Positions 18,801 to 27,041 of a stretch of 64,000 nt of DNA are shown one piece after another (the stretch's first letter is position 1; every line of letters begins with the position of its first letter). The DNA is from Compostibacter hankyongensis (GTDB lineage: Bacteria > Bacteroidota > Bacteroidia > Chitinophagales > Chitinophagaceae), in contig NZ_BAABFN010000001.1 in the NCBI RefSeq assembly GCF_039541075.1, positions 248,001 to 312,000 on the forward strand, read 5' to 3'. The translations under genes were made by a program, and so were the position numbers. The notes beneath the pieces were generated by a model that was given only the letters and a program-made list of their open reading frames with translations, was not told the origin of the DNA and did no database searches.

Positions 18801-19251
18801 TTCCGTGGGGGCCGAATACAAGGGGCTCAGCGTAATGCTGCAGTTCTATGGTGTAAACAATGCCAGCCGTATCATCGCCTTCCAGAATTTTCAGAATTAT
18901 ACCGACATCCTGTATGGCGACGGCAACTTCTGGTCCAAGAGCAACCCCGGCGCCGGGGGCGTGCTGCCCAGATGGAAAACGCAGGCCAACAACATCGGCG
19001 ATTATTACCTGTACGATGCCTCCTATCTGCGGTTAAAGACGGCCGAGATCGCCTACACCTTTGACAGCAAAACATCATGGCTGAAAAGAGTAGGATTCTC
19101 CAACCTGCGGCTTTACCTGAACGGCAACGATCTGTTTTTCTGGTCTGATCTGCCGGACGACCGGGAAACCACCTATAGCGGGGGGAGCGCCACCCAGGGA
19201 GCCTATCCCACCGTTAAACGGATTAACCTCGGCATTGACCTGACTTTCTAA
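15835..19251 (+). CDS. SusC/RagA-family TonB-dependent outer-membrane transporter 1
   Basis: A 1138-residue SusC-type transporter that imports oligosaccharides across the outer membrane using TonB energy. After a signal sequence (core TFTLFFIICLQVSAHA, about residues 25-40) comes a carboxypeptidase-regulatory-like domain (EIQGTVTDETGAPLPGVTVRV, about 101-190). Next are a plug with the SusC motif EVVAVGYGIQKKESMVGAV, DGIKRDMNNIDVNDVASVSV and ATAVFGVEGANGVILITTKRG, and a barrel ending INLGIDLTF. The start at 15835 precedes the signal core by about 22 residues; Met23 (15901) is an alternative that gives a standard signal peptide. It heads the locus and pairs with the SusD gene 10 bp downstream. 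Confidence 0.95.
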   Translation: MKRFLPLNLPPGGRSYPKRIQDMRTTFTLFFIICLQVSAHAGAPAGPLPALHADSRDRLHESSHKEGHAPGHLSGYTAHEWLKGSSLPETSGKRTVRDDHEIQGTVTDETGAPLPGVTVRVKGTSAGTVTDGDGKFTLKVPENATLIFTYLGMGVKEVTVGNKTNVNVILGKGAVQLGEVVAVGYGIQKKESMVGAVAQVTEQQLKRAGNVPDLREALAAQVPGLVGLTSSGEPGGVLTGESATNLFIRGQTTWNGSQPLILVDGIKRDMNNIDVNDVASVSVLKDASATAVFGVEGANGVILITTKRGKVGKAQLHFDYVGTGKMLSRQPRTLDSYAALMAKDEMIEREGVINEASWNDYMPYDIITRYKKPQTDEYAVIYPNVDWKDAMYKDLGFSHKATLSAQGGSKTLQYFGSLAYLHEGDMFRRYDNGKGYSPDYNFDRFNFRSNIDIQLTRTTKLMVNLSGFYSQKNTNYNNEGSTSRADQWMWKATYGLAPDLFLPVYPDGRWGANQEGGNNTANPAAVVYNIGIRQTRTTQLNSDFTLEQDLGFITKGLNARVLFSSDNSLRSEGGIYDVTNHVRPGEASTNVEYVQIYPELYEGPDQDPSEYMVILPVSDEEYDWILRPWSVRQEAIASSNWSSYIPVFRQLTYQAQLNYARLFNNVHNVTAMGIFKREQYARGSMFKSYREDWAFRATYDYAARYLLEVNGAYNGSEQFGPGYRFHFFPSVALGWNISNEPFFKVDWMDRLKIRYSMGEVGNDDVGGGRWLYTTSFSYGGNARLGEATDASSPYTNYRTSVIGNPDIHWETALKKDLGVELGMFQNLISVNFDYFTEDRTDILLSGSSRSVPPFFGATPPSANLGHVKSKGYEIELGLNKALNADLSIWASLSLSHNQNKVIFKDDPPLEYDYLKAAGYPIGQQRSLVRTEIYQNWDDVYASVPTESNDAQKLPGYYDMIDLNADGMIKSSDDIIPDGYSEVPQNTGSVSVGAEYKGLSVMLQFYGVNNASRIIAFQNFQNYTDILYGDGNFWSKSNPGAGGVLPRWKTQANNIGDYYLYDASYLRLKTAEIAYTFDSKTSWLKRVGFSNLRLYLNGNDLFFWSDLPDDRETTYSGGSATQGAYPTVKRINLGIDLTF

Positions 19252-19261
19252 AACCGAAAAG

Positions 19262-21055
19262 ATGAAAAAAACTATCATCCGTCTCGCCATAGCGACAACG
19301 CTGTTGTTTTCGGCTTCCTGTGAAAAATATCTGGACAAGTCGCCCGAGGCCGATATCAACGAGAAGGAAGTATTCGGCAACTTCATCAGCTTCCAGGGTT
19401 TCATAGAGGAAATGTATGAGTGCATCATGGATCCCAATAAAGGCGGTGCATGGAACCAGTACCTGTTTGCCGATGAAACGCTGAACAATTATCCTTACGC
19501 CTTTGACAACGGCGATTATTGGGGAAGCGCCAGCTATTTTTACGGTGTAAACCCTACCCCTACGGATAATAACTCCAGGAACCGGAGGGTATGGGAATAT
19601 GCCTGGTACGCCATACGCAAGGCCAACGAAGCCCTGGAGAAAATCGATCAGGAAGGCCTGTTCCAGGGATCGGAAGAAGAAAAGAAGCTGATCAAGGGCC
19701 AGGCCCTGTTCTTCCGGGGCTGGTTCTATTTCCAGATCGCCCAGTACTGGGGAGGCATGCCTTACATTACCCGGGTATTGAATCCTACCGAAAGTCTGGT
19801 GACGGAGGAATTCAACAGGCTCAGCTTCCAGGAAACCGCCAAAAAGATGGCGGAGGACTTCAGGGAGGCGGCCGAACTTCTGCCGGACGACTGGGATAAA
19901 ACGGCGCCCGGCCAGGCCACTCTCGGACAAAACCGGGGAAGGATCAACAAGTTCTTCGCATTGGGATACCTCGGGAAAGCCTTGCTGTTCGGCGCCAGCC
20001 CCATGATGAATGAAGAGGCCACCGGTAAGAATGCCTACGACCCTGAGCTCTGCCAGCAGGCGGCCGAAGCCTTCGGACAGCTGCTGGACCTGGCAGACAA
20101 AACGGGTGTATACCGGATGCAGTCCTGGGACAGCTGGACCGATAATTTCTGGCGCTGGAACAACGAGCGTCCCGGCGGCACCGAAGTGATCATGCAGCCG
20201 ACCATCTATGACAGAAGCCGGGTAAGATGGTCTACCCTGGGCGGTACCGTACCCTCTTCCCTCGGCCTGAACAGCGGATCCGCCGCCGATGTGCCTACCA
20301 ACAACTTCATCAAGAATTATGCGATGGCCAACGGACTGCCCATTGACGACCCCAACTCCGGATATGACCCGAAAGATCCCTGGACGGGAAGAGAACCCCG
20401 GTTTTATAAGGACATCGTCGTAGACGGGGATAAGATATTCGACTGCTCCTGCGCCGACGAATATGCCCAGCTATACAACGGCGGCCGCCATCGCTCGCAG
20501 ATCAACCCGCCGAGCGTAACGGGCTATTATGCCAAAAGGTATTCTCCGCTGGGCCCCGACTTTACGGTTTCAAAGGCAAACGGATTGCAGGCTTATGTGC
20601 CCTATCTCCGGCTGGCAGATATCTACCTGATGTATGCCGAGTCGGTATTGTACGCTTCCAAGGGAGGATCCCCGCAAAGCACCTCGGGGAATTATGCCAT
20701 GACGGCCGTGCAGGCCCTGAACGTGGTAAGGAACCGGGCCCAGCTGCCGGACCTCGATGTGAAGTATGCTTCAGATAAAGGTTTGTTCTTCGAAGAGCTG
20801 GTAAGGGAAAGGGCTGTGGAGCTGGCCTTTGAAGGATCCAGGTTCCTGGACCTGAGACGCTGGAACAGGAACGGAGACCCGAGATACCTGAACAAGACGG
20901 CGCTCGATTTTGACCGGGGGCCAAACGGGAAGCCGGTAAACATCAAGGAACGGGTGCTGGTAAAAAGAGTGGTCGGAAAGAAGCACAACTGGCTGCCCAT
21001 ACCGGTTAAGTTCATCAATCTCTATCAGGGATTTCCCCAAAACCCCGGCTGGTGA
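19262..21055 (+). CDS. SusD/RagB-family surface glycan-binding lipoprotein 1
   Basis: A 597-residue SusD-type lipoprotein that forms the lid on its SusC partner and binds the glycan at the cell surface. The lipobox is FSASC (Cys20), followed by EKYLDKSPEADINEKEVF, the standard SusD opening. TPR-like helices follow, including IKGQALFFRGWFYFQIAQYWGGMPYI. The C-terminal SusD block LRLADIYLMYAESVLYA and FEELVRERAVELAFEGSRFLDLRRW is complete. It starts 10 bp after the first susC, so the pair is translated from one message. Substrate is inferred from the neighbouring lyases and uronate enzymes, not from this protein. Confidence 0.95.
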   Translation: MKKTIIRLAIATTLLFSASCEKYLDKSPEADINEKEVFGNFISFQGFIEEMYECIMDPNKGGAWNQYLFADETLNNYPYAFDNGDYWGSASYFYGVNPTPTDNNSRNRRVWEYAWYAIRKANEALEKIDQEGLFQGSEEEKKLIKGQALFFRGWFYFQIAQYWGGMPYITRVLNPTESLVTEEFNRLSFQETAKKMAEDFREAAELLPDDWDKTAPGQATLGQNRGRINKFFALGYLGKALLFGASPMMNEEATGKNAYDPELCQQAAEAFGQLLDLADKTGVYRMQSWDSWTDNFWRWNNERPGGTEVIMQPTIYDRSRVRWSTLGGTVPSSLGLNSGSAADVPTNNFIKNYAMANGLPIDDPNSGYDPKDPWTGREPRFYKDIVVDGDKIFDCSCADEYAQLYNGGRHRSQINPPSVTGYYAKRYSPLGPDFTVSKANGLQAYVPYLRLADIYLMYAESVLYASKGGSPQSTSGNYAMTAVQALNVVRNRAQLPDLDVKYASDKGLFFEELVRERAVELAFEGSRFLDLRRWNRNGDPRYLNKTALDFDRGPNGKPVNIKERVLVKRVVGKKHNWLPIPVKFINLYQGFPQNPGW

Positions 21056-21151
21056 TGCTCGGGCCTGATCCGAAGGCTGCGTTGCAGATCCGGCGGCATC
21101 CTGTCCCTGAAGCAGGAAGCGTTGGGTGAAATAAAAACAAAATATCAACGG

Positions 21152-24100
21152 ATGAAAAACAGATACATTCTAATAGGGTTCCTCCTGGCCGTGGCGGTTC
21201 CGGCTATCGCTTACCGTGCCGCAGCCCAGCAGCAAAAGCTGCATATAACCATGGCCGTTAAAGACGAGGAAGGCCGGCCCGTCGCCGATGCAGAGGTCTT
21301 CAGCGGCGATGCGCGGGCCAGGACCGATGCGAACGGAAAGTTTACCATCTCGGCGGACCCTTCCGATAAGATCGTGGTGGATGCGCCCGGCTTCGGTACT
21401 TATTCCGCCCCCGCGGAAACCTTTGAAACGGGGGGCGCCCTTACGCTGAAAAAGGAAGATGGGCTGTATGGTGAAAAGGCAAAGCTGCCGGCCGCTTTCC
21501 GGGAGGTGGCAAAGGGCGATCTTGTCGGCGCCATCACCACCATAGATGCCCGTAAGATCGGGAAGTACGATCATACCATCTGGGCCCGGGATGTGCTTGG
21601 AGGTGGCCGGCTGCTGGGCATGCTGGGCGCCGACCGTATCCGCGGCATCGGCCGGGGCATCGACATCGAGGACCTGACGGGCACCGGCACCGGTACGGTT
21701 GTTTACCTGGTCGACGGCCTGCCGCGCGACATCACCACGCTCCGGTTATCGGAGATCGAAAGCATTACCGTGCTGCGGGATGTGAATTCGGCCGTTCTTT
21801 ATGGCAGCGATGCGGTGAACGGTATCGTCTCCATCAAAACCAAGAGGGGCGAGGCCTTTAAAAAAGAATCCAATTTTTCTCTCAATTACGGCATATCTGC
21901 GCCGAGGGAGCTTCCCAGGTATCTGAACTCCGCGGACTACATGACCTACTTCAACCGGGCCAGACAGAACGACGGCCTTTCGGATCAATTCAGCGAAGAG
22001 ACCATAGCGCATTACCGCGACGGAAACCGGTACCGCTACCCGGATGTGGACTACTATTCCGATGAATATTTAAGGTCGGTCAAAAACTATTTTGATCTGA
22101 ACGGAGAGTTTTCCGGAGGGAACGACCAGGCCCGCTATTATGCCGACCTCGGATGGAATTCGGCCGGGAGCCTGCTGAACTTCGGCGAAGGCGCAAAAGC
22201 CAGGAATAACAAGTTCAACGTTCGCGGAAATGTGGACCTGAAGGTGAACGACTGGATCAAGACCGCTGTGAACGTGGCCGGCTTCTTTGTGGATAATAAA
22301 GGTCCCCGCGGTGATTACTGGAGCGATGCGGCCGAGATACGGCCCTACGAATATACCCCGCTCCTGCCCATTGCGCTGATATCTCCGGGCGACCAGCTGT
22401 TGCTGGGCAGAAAGAATGATGTGGGCGGCACCTATCTGCTGGGCGGCAACTCCAATCATACGGAAACGCCCTTCGGCGACGGGTATTCGGGCGGCGTTAA
22501 CGAGCGGGTGGAACGTACCTTCTCCTTCAACAACCAGATCGACGTGGACCTGGAAAAGCTGACGAAGGGATTGTCCTTTCATACCAACATCAGCTTTGAC
22601 TATTATGCCCGGTATGACCAGGCGGTGGAGAACCAGTATTCGGTATATGAGCCGGTATGGTCGGAAGATCAGGATTCCATCATCGCTTTGAAGCAATACG
22701 GAAAAGACTCCCGGCCGGGAACACAGTCCATCGCCAATACCTATTTTGAAAGAAGGTTCGGGGCTTACGGCCTGTTCAGCTACGACAGGACTTTCGGCGG
22801 CGTGCACCATCTCACGGGCTCATTGCTGGGTTATCTGAACAATTATAAGCAGCAGGGAGATTTCCAGGGACTGAAGCAGGCCCATGCCGGTCTGCAGCTG
22901 GGCTATGTGTACAACAAAAAGTATATGGTGGATTTCAGCGGCGCCTATGTCAACTCCGTAAAGCTGGCGGAGGGACACCGGGGCGGATTTTCCCCCACCA
23001 TCGGGCTGGGCTGGCTCATCAGCTCCGAAAATTTTATGTCCTCGGCAAAAAATATCGACTACCTGAAGCTGAAATTATCCGCGGGAATGCTGAAGACGGA
23101 TTTCCTGATAAATGGCTTTTTCTATTATGACAACCGGTACGGAACCTCCGGCAGCTATAACTGGTACGAAGGCGGAAGAAGCCGGTCGGGCGTAAAGCCC
23201 AGCTGGGGCGATAATCCGAACCTGAATTTCAGCCGGCGGAACGAGATCAACCTGGGGGTCGACGGTTCTTTCTTTAACCACCTGCTGTCGGCCGAGGTGA
23301 ACGTATTCTACGATGTATACGACAAGCTCGTTACGCGGCCCGGCACGGAATATCCCGGCTTTTATACCGATTTTATACCGTATGAGAATTTCGGGGCCAA
23401 CGCCTACAAAGGGGCTGAAGTCGGGCTCGGTTTGCACAGGACGTCGGAAAACTGGTCGATCGATGCGGGGATCAATCTGCTTTACACGGATTCCAAAAGG
23501 ACCAAGGTGGATGAGATCTACAACGATGCCTACCAGTACAGGAAAGGCCGGCCGGCGGATGCCAACTTCGGTCTGAAGGCGATCGGGTTGTTTGCGGATC
23601 AGGCAGATATCGACAACAGTCCCGTACAGTCCTTCGGGGCGGTAAAGCCGGGGGATATCAAATACAAAGATCAGAACGGGGACGGCGTGATAGACGATAA
23701 CGATCAGGTTTACCTGGGCCGTTACCAGGCGCCCTTCTCCGGCGGCCTTCAGGTGAGGGTGGGCTATAAAAGTCTTACCCTCTATGTGCTGGGCGAAGGC
23801 AGCTCCGGATCCGTCGGCTTCCGGAGCAGCGACTACTACTGGGTGGACGGAAACAAAAAGTATTCGGAAGTGGTGCTGGGCAGCTGGACGCCCGAAACAA
23901 AGAATACCGCTACTTATCCCCGGCTGAGCTCCCAGACGAACGACAACAACTTCCGTACTTCCAGCTACTGGATGTACAGCGATACCTATTTCCAGATACG
24001 GCGGATCCAGGTCACCTACGCCATGCCCCGGGCCGTGAGGTCGGCCCTCCTGATGGAAAACCTGGATCTGTTTGTGGATGCGACCAATATCTGGCAGTTC

Positions 24101-24187
24101 TCCGGGAACAGGAAAATACGGAACCTTACCGACAAGGCAGAGCCGAATTACCGGACCTTCTCGATCGGTCTGAATGCGTCCTTTTAA
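21152..24187 (+). CDS. SusC/RagA-family TonB-dependent outer-membrane transporter 2
   Basis: A 1011-residue second SusC-like transporter. A signal peptide (MKNRYILIGFLLAVAVPAIA, to about residue 25) leads to a short regulatory-like domain with a weaker consensus (VKDEEGRPVADAEVFSGDAR). The plug contains VVYLVDGLPRDITTLRLSEI and NSAVLYGSDAVNGIVSIKTKRG, and the barrel ends RTFSIGLNASF. It is about 130 residues shorter than the first SusC, mostly at the N-terminus, and diverged from it, so it is not a recent duplicate. The start at 21152 is chosen because the signal peptide begins there. It lies 96 bp after susD1 and 19 bp before the next SusD start. Confidence 0.94.
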   Translation: MKNRYILIGFLLAVAVPAIAYRAAAQQQKLHITMAVKDEEGRPVADAEVFSGDARARTDANGKFTISADPSDKIVVDAPGFGTYSAPAETFETGGALTLKKEDGLYGEKAKLPAAFREVAKGDLVGAITTIDARKIGKYDHTIWARDVLGGGRLLGMLGADRIRGIGRGIDIEDLTGTGTGTVVYLVDGLPRDITTLRLSEIESITVLRDVNSAVLYGSDAVNGIVSIKTKRGEAFKKESNFSLNYGISAPRELPRYLNSADYMTYFNRARQNDGLSDQFSEETIAHYRDGNRYRYPDVDYYSDEYLRSVKNYFDLNGEFSGGNDQARYYADLGWNSAGSLLNFGEGAKARNNKFNVRGNVDLKVNDWIKTAVNVAGFFVDNKGPRGDYWSDAAEIRPYEYTPLLPIALISPGDQLLLGRKNDVGGTYLLGGNSNHTETPFGDGYSGGVNERVERTFSFNNQIDVDLEKLTKGLSFHTNISFDYYARYDQAVENQYSVYEPVWSEDQDSIIALKQYGKDSRPGTQSIANTYFERRFGAYGLFSYDRTFGGVHHLTGSLLGYLNNYKQQGDFQGLKQAHAGLQLGYVYNKKYMVDFSGAYVNSVKLAEGHRGGFSPTIGLGWLISSENFMSSAKNIDYLKLKLSAGMLKTDFLINGFFYYDNRYGTSGSYNWYEGGRSRSGVKPSWGDNPNLNFSRRNEINLGVDGSFFNHLLSAEVNVFYDVYDKLVTRPGTEYPGFYTDFIPYENFGANAYKGAEVGLGLHRTSENWSIDAGINLLYTDSKRTKVDEIYNDAYQYRKGRPADANFGLKAIGLFADQADIDNSPVQSFGAVKPGDIKYKDQNGDGVIDDNDQVYLGRYQAPFSGGLQVRVGYKSLTLYVLGEGSSGSVGFRSSDYYWVDGNKKYSEVVLGSWTPETKNTATYPRLSSQTNDNNFRTSSYWMYSDTYFQIRRIQVTYAMPRAVRSALLMENLDLFVDATNIWQFSGNRKIRNLTDKAEPNYRTFSIGLNASF

Positions 24188-24206
24188 ATCATTTCAAACT
24201 CCGGAT

Positions 24207-25973
24207 ATGAAAGTATACAGGATATATGTTCTTCTGGCCCTTGCCCTCACCGTATCCTCCGCGGGGTGTAAGAAGATACTGGAACCCAACAATGACGATC
24301 ACAGCACGTTCAACCGCGTTTACGACGATCCGTCTTTTGCCGAAGGCCTGCTGATCACGGCTTATACCCTCATCCCGACGAACGACTATAAATACGACGA
24401 GGTGGCTACGGACGACGCGGTGACCAACGACAAGTTCAGCGATCTGATGAAGATGGCCACCGGCGGATGGTCGGCGCTCTCCAATCCCGAGAATGTATGG
24501 GACAACTGCAACAAGGCGATCTTATACATCAACCGCTTTCTGGATGTTGTGGATACGGTGACCTGGAAGCGGACAAATCCGCAGCTGAACGAGCTGTATA
24601 ACCGCCGGCTGAAAGGAGAAGCCTACGCCCTGCGGGGATTGTTCAAATACTACCTGCTGAGGAATCATGCCGGTTACGATGCATCGGGGGCGTTGCTGGG
24701 ATTTCCCATCTACGATAAATTCCTCAGCTCCGAGGCGGATTTCTCCCAGCCGAGGGCCAGCTTTTCCGAATCGGTAAAGAGCGCTTATGCGGACCTCGAT
24801 ACCTCGCTCCGGTTTCTTTCGGCGGACTACGGCAATCTCAGCGATCTGAACGAGCTGCCTCCCGGCTTCGGGACCATAACCGATATCGGGGATTACAACA
24901 CGGTATTCGGCGATGTCACCCAGCAAAGGATCAGCGGACGGCACGCGCGGGCGCTAAAAGCCCGCCTGGCGCTGCTGGCGGCCAGCCCGGCCTTTAATGA
25001 GGGCAACAATGTCCGGCTGTGGGAAGACGCGGCCGATTATACCGCCGGGCTGCTGGACGATATCGGCGGTGTGGGCGGACTGGATCCCCAAGGCGCCGGA
25101 TTTTATCTCAAGCAGCAGGTGGACGATGCCAACCTGACCAGCGGGGATAAGAAGGATATCGGCGAGATCCTCTGGAGAAGACCCATCTACAATAACCACC
25201 AGCGGGAACAGGATAACTTTCCGCCTTCCCTGTATGGTAACGGCGAGATCAACCCTTCGCAGAATCTTGTGGATGCTTTTCCCATGGCCAACGGCTATCC
25301 CATTGATGCGCAGGGTTCCGGCTACGATCCGGCCAAACCCTATGACAACAGGGACCCGCGGCTGTCGTTATACATCGTATACAACGGCAGCACGATGAAA
25401 GGGCAGACCATCGGCACGGCAGCCGGCAGCGGCGACGACGCCATCGACAATCTTCAAAACGGCACCCGCACGGGCTACTATCTCAGAAAGCTGCTCCGGG
25501 AAGATGTAAACGTCAATCCCATCTCCATCTCCGACCAGAAGCACTACAATACACATATCCGTTATACCGAGCTCTTTCTGAACTATGCGGAAGCGGCCAA
25601 TGAAGCCTGGGGGCCCGACGGCCGGGGAAGCCACGCCTACTCCGCCAAAGACGTCATCGCCGCCATACGGAAAAGGGCCGGCATCGCGCAGCCGGACAAT
25701 TATCTCGCTTCCATCGCAACGCAGGAGGACATGAGGACGCTGATCCGTAATGAGCGGAGGCTCGAGCTTTGCTTTGAAGGCTTCCGCTTCTGGGATCTGC
25801 GCCGGTGGAAAGCCGACCTGACCGTGCCGGTGAAAGGGGTGAGGATTTCCGGTGGGAACTATCAGTATTTTACCGTGGAACAACGCAATTATAATAACAG
25901 CTACATGCATTACGGCCCGGTTCCGGATAAGGAGATCGTGAAATTCCACCTCACCCAGAACAAAGGATGGTAG
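24207..25973 (+). CDS. SusD/RagB-family surface glycan-binding lipoprotein 2
   Basis: A 588-residue SusD-like lipoprotein. The signal is MKVYRIYVLLALALTVSSAG with lipobox SSAGC (Cys21), then KKILEPNNDDHSTFNRVYDD. The helical SusD core includes LKGEAYALRGLFKYYLLRN and the closing FLNYAEAANEAWG and LIRNERRLELCFEGFRFWDL. The start at 24207 is preferred to an ATG 33 bp upstream because it starts the lipoprotein signal. It partners the second SusC, whose stop is 19 bp upstream. Two complete, diverged pairs in one locus suggest that products of two sizes or structures are taken up. Confidence 0.94.
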   Translation: MKVYRIYVLLALALTVSSAGCKKILEPNNDDHSTFNRVYDDPSFAEGLLITAYTLIPTNDYKYDEVATDDAVTNDKFSDLMKMATGGWSALSNPENVWDNCNKAILYINRFLDVVDTVTWKRTNPQLNELYNRRLKGEAYALRGLFKYYLLRNHAGYDASGALLGFPIYDKFLSSEADFSQPRASFSESVKSAYADLDTSLRFLSADYGNLSDLNELPPGFGTITDIGDYNTVFGDVTQQRISGRHARALKARLALLAASPAFNEGNNVRLWEDAADYTAGLLDDIGGVGGLDPQGAGFYLKQQVDDANLTSGDKKDIGEILWRRPIYNNHQREQDNFPPSLYGNGEINPSQNLVDAFPMANGYPIDAQGSGYDPAKPYDNRDPRLSLYIVYNGSTMKGQTIGTAAGSGDDAIDNLQNGTRTGYYLRKLLREDVNVNPISISDQKHYNTHIRYTELFLNYAEAANEAWGPDGRGSHAYSAKDVIAAIRKRAGIAQPDNYLASIATQEDMRTLIRNERRLELCFEGFRFWDLRRWKADLTVPVKGVRISGGNYQYFTVEQRNYNNSYMHYGPVPDKEIVKFHLTQNKGW

Positions 25974-25998
25974 CGTCTGTAAAACCAAAAAAGAAAAA

Positions 25999-27012
25999 AT
26001 GAAAAAGAAATATATTGTCCTGGCAAGTCTGTCTGTCATGCTGTGTTCCTGTCATAATTTCGAAATAGCCCACCCCGATTTTGAATACACGTCGGGCTAT
26101 TTCCCGTATCAGTTTCCCGTAAGGACCCTTGTACTGGGCGACTATATCTATGACAACACGAACGACAACAATCACCAGTTTCTGATCTCGGCCCATATCG
26201 GCGGGGTGTATGAAAACGACAAAAAAAGAACGTTCAGCATAGCAGTGGACAACAGCCTGACCGACCATATCCTGTTTTCGTCCGGCGGCGACACCATACG
26301 GCCCATGCCCGCAAAATACTACAGCCTGAGTGCGGATAACATCGTTATTCCGGAAGGAAAGATGTACAGCGGGGTAACGGTGCAGCTGACAGACGCTTTC
26401 TTTGAAGACCCTGACGCCATAAGGCTTTCCTATGTGATCCCCGTACGGCTCAAGGGATCGGAGGATGTGGATACCCTTCTGGCCGGGAAAACCGAGAGTC
26501 CCGATGCGGATCCCCGGGTGGCTTCCCAATGGACAGAGCCGCCCAAGAATTTTACCATGTTTGCCGTCAAATATATCAATGAGTATCACGGCAACTATTT
26601 TCATTATGGAAAAAGCACGCTCAAGGATTCGACCGGCGCCGTGACGGAGGATACTACCTACAGCGAAAAGTATGTAGAGAACAACCCGGTGTCCAAGCTG
26701 ACCACCACCGGGCGGTACGAGGTGGCTTTTTCTACCTTTCTCCACACTTCCGTTTTGCCTGAAGAGGTTTCCATGTTGCTCACCTTTGACGGAAACAAGT
26801 GTACCGTTACTGCGGCGGCCGGCGCTCCCTACACGGTCAGCGGCATGGGTGAGTTCAAGTCAAAAGCATATGCGTGGGGAAACAAAAAAAGAGACGGCAT
26901 CCAGCTGACCTATACCGTTTCCGACGGTAAAAACACGTGCACGGCGACGGATGTGCTGGTGGTCAGGGACAGAGAAGTGGTTATGGAAACCTATACTCCC
27001 GTTGTTTACTGA
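25999..27012 (+). CDS. PUL surface lipoprotein with DUF1735/DUF5627-like regions
   Basis: A 337-residue lipoprotein (signal KKKYIVLASLSVMLCSC, Cys16 or Cys18) located right after the SusCD pairs. The N-terminal half (about 30-150), with YYSLSADNIVIPEGKMYSGV and LSYVIPVRLKG, resembles the DUF1735 (BT_3987-type) beta-sandwich domain. The C-terminal half (about 180-337), with YHGNYFHYGK and TFDGNKCTVTAAAGAPYTVSG, resembles DUF5627. Proteins of this build are frequent surface glycan-binding or accessory lipoproteins in Bacteroidota PULs. No catalytic motif is visible. It begins 25 bp after susD2 and ends 29 bp before the first lyase gene, so it belongs to the same operon. Confidence 0.8.
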   Translation: MKKKYIVLASLSVMLCSCHNFEIAHPDFEYTSGYFPYQFPVRTLVLGDYIYDNTNDNNHQFLISAHIGGVYENDKKRTFSIAVDNSLTDHILFSSGGDTIRPMPAKYYSLSADNIVIPEGKMYSGVTVQLTDAFFEDPDAIRLSYVIPVRLKGSEDVDTLLAGKTESPDADPRVASQWTEPPKNFTMFAVKYINEYHGNYFHYGKSTLKDSTGAVTEDTTYSEKYVENNPVSKLTTTGRYEVAFSTFLHTSVLPEEVSMLLTFDGNKCTVTAAAGAPYTVSGMGEFKSKAYAWGNKKRDGIQLTYTVSDGKNTCTATDVLVVRDREVVMETYTPVVY

Positions 27013-27041
27013 GATTTTTGAAAAACGATAAACAGTACATT

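Noticed and set aside
21152..25973. The second SusC/SusD pair as a recent tandem duplicate of the first
   Set aside because: Lengths, N-terminal domains and motifs differ widely, so they are old paralogues rather than a duplication in place.
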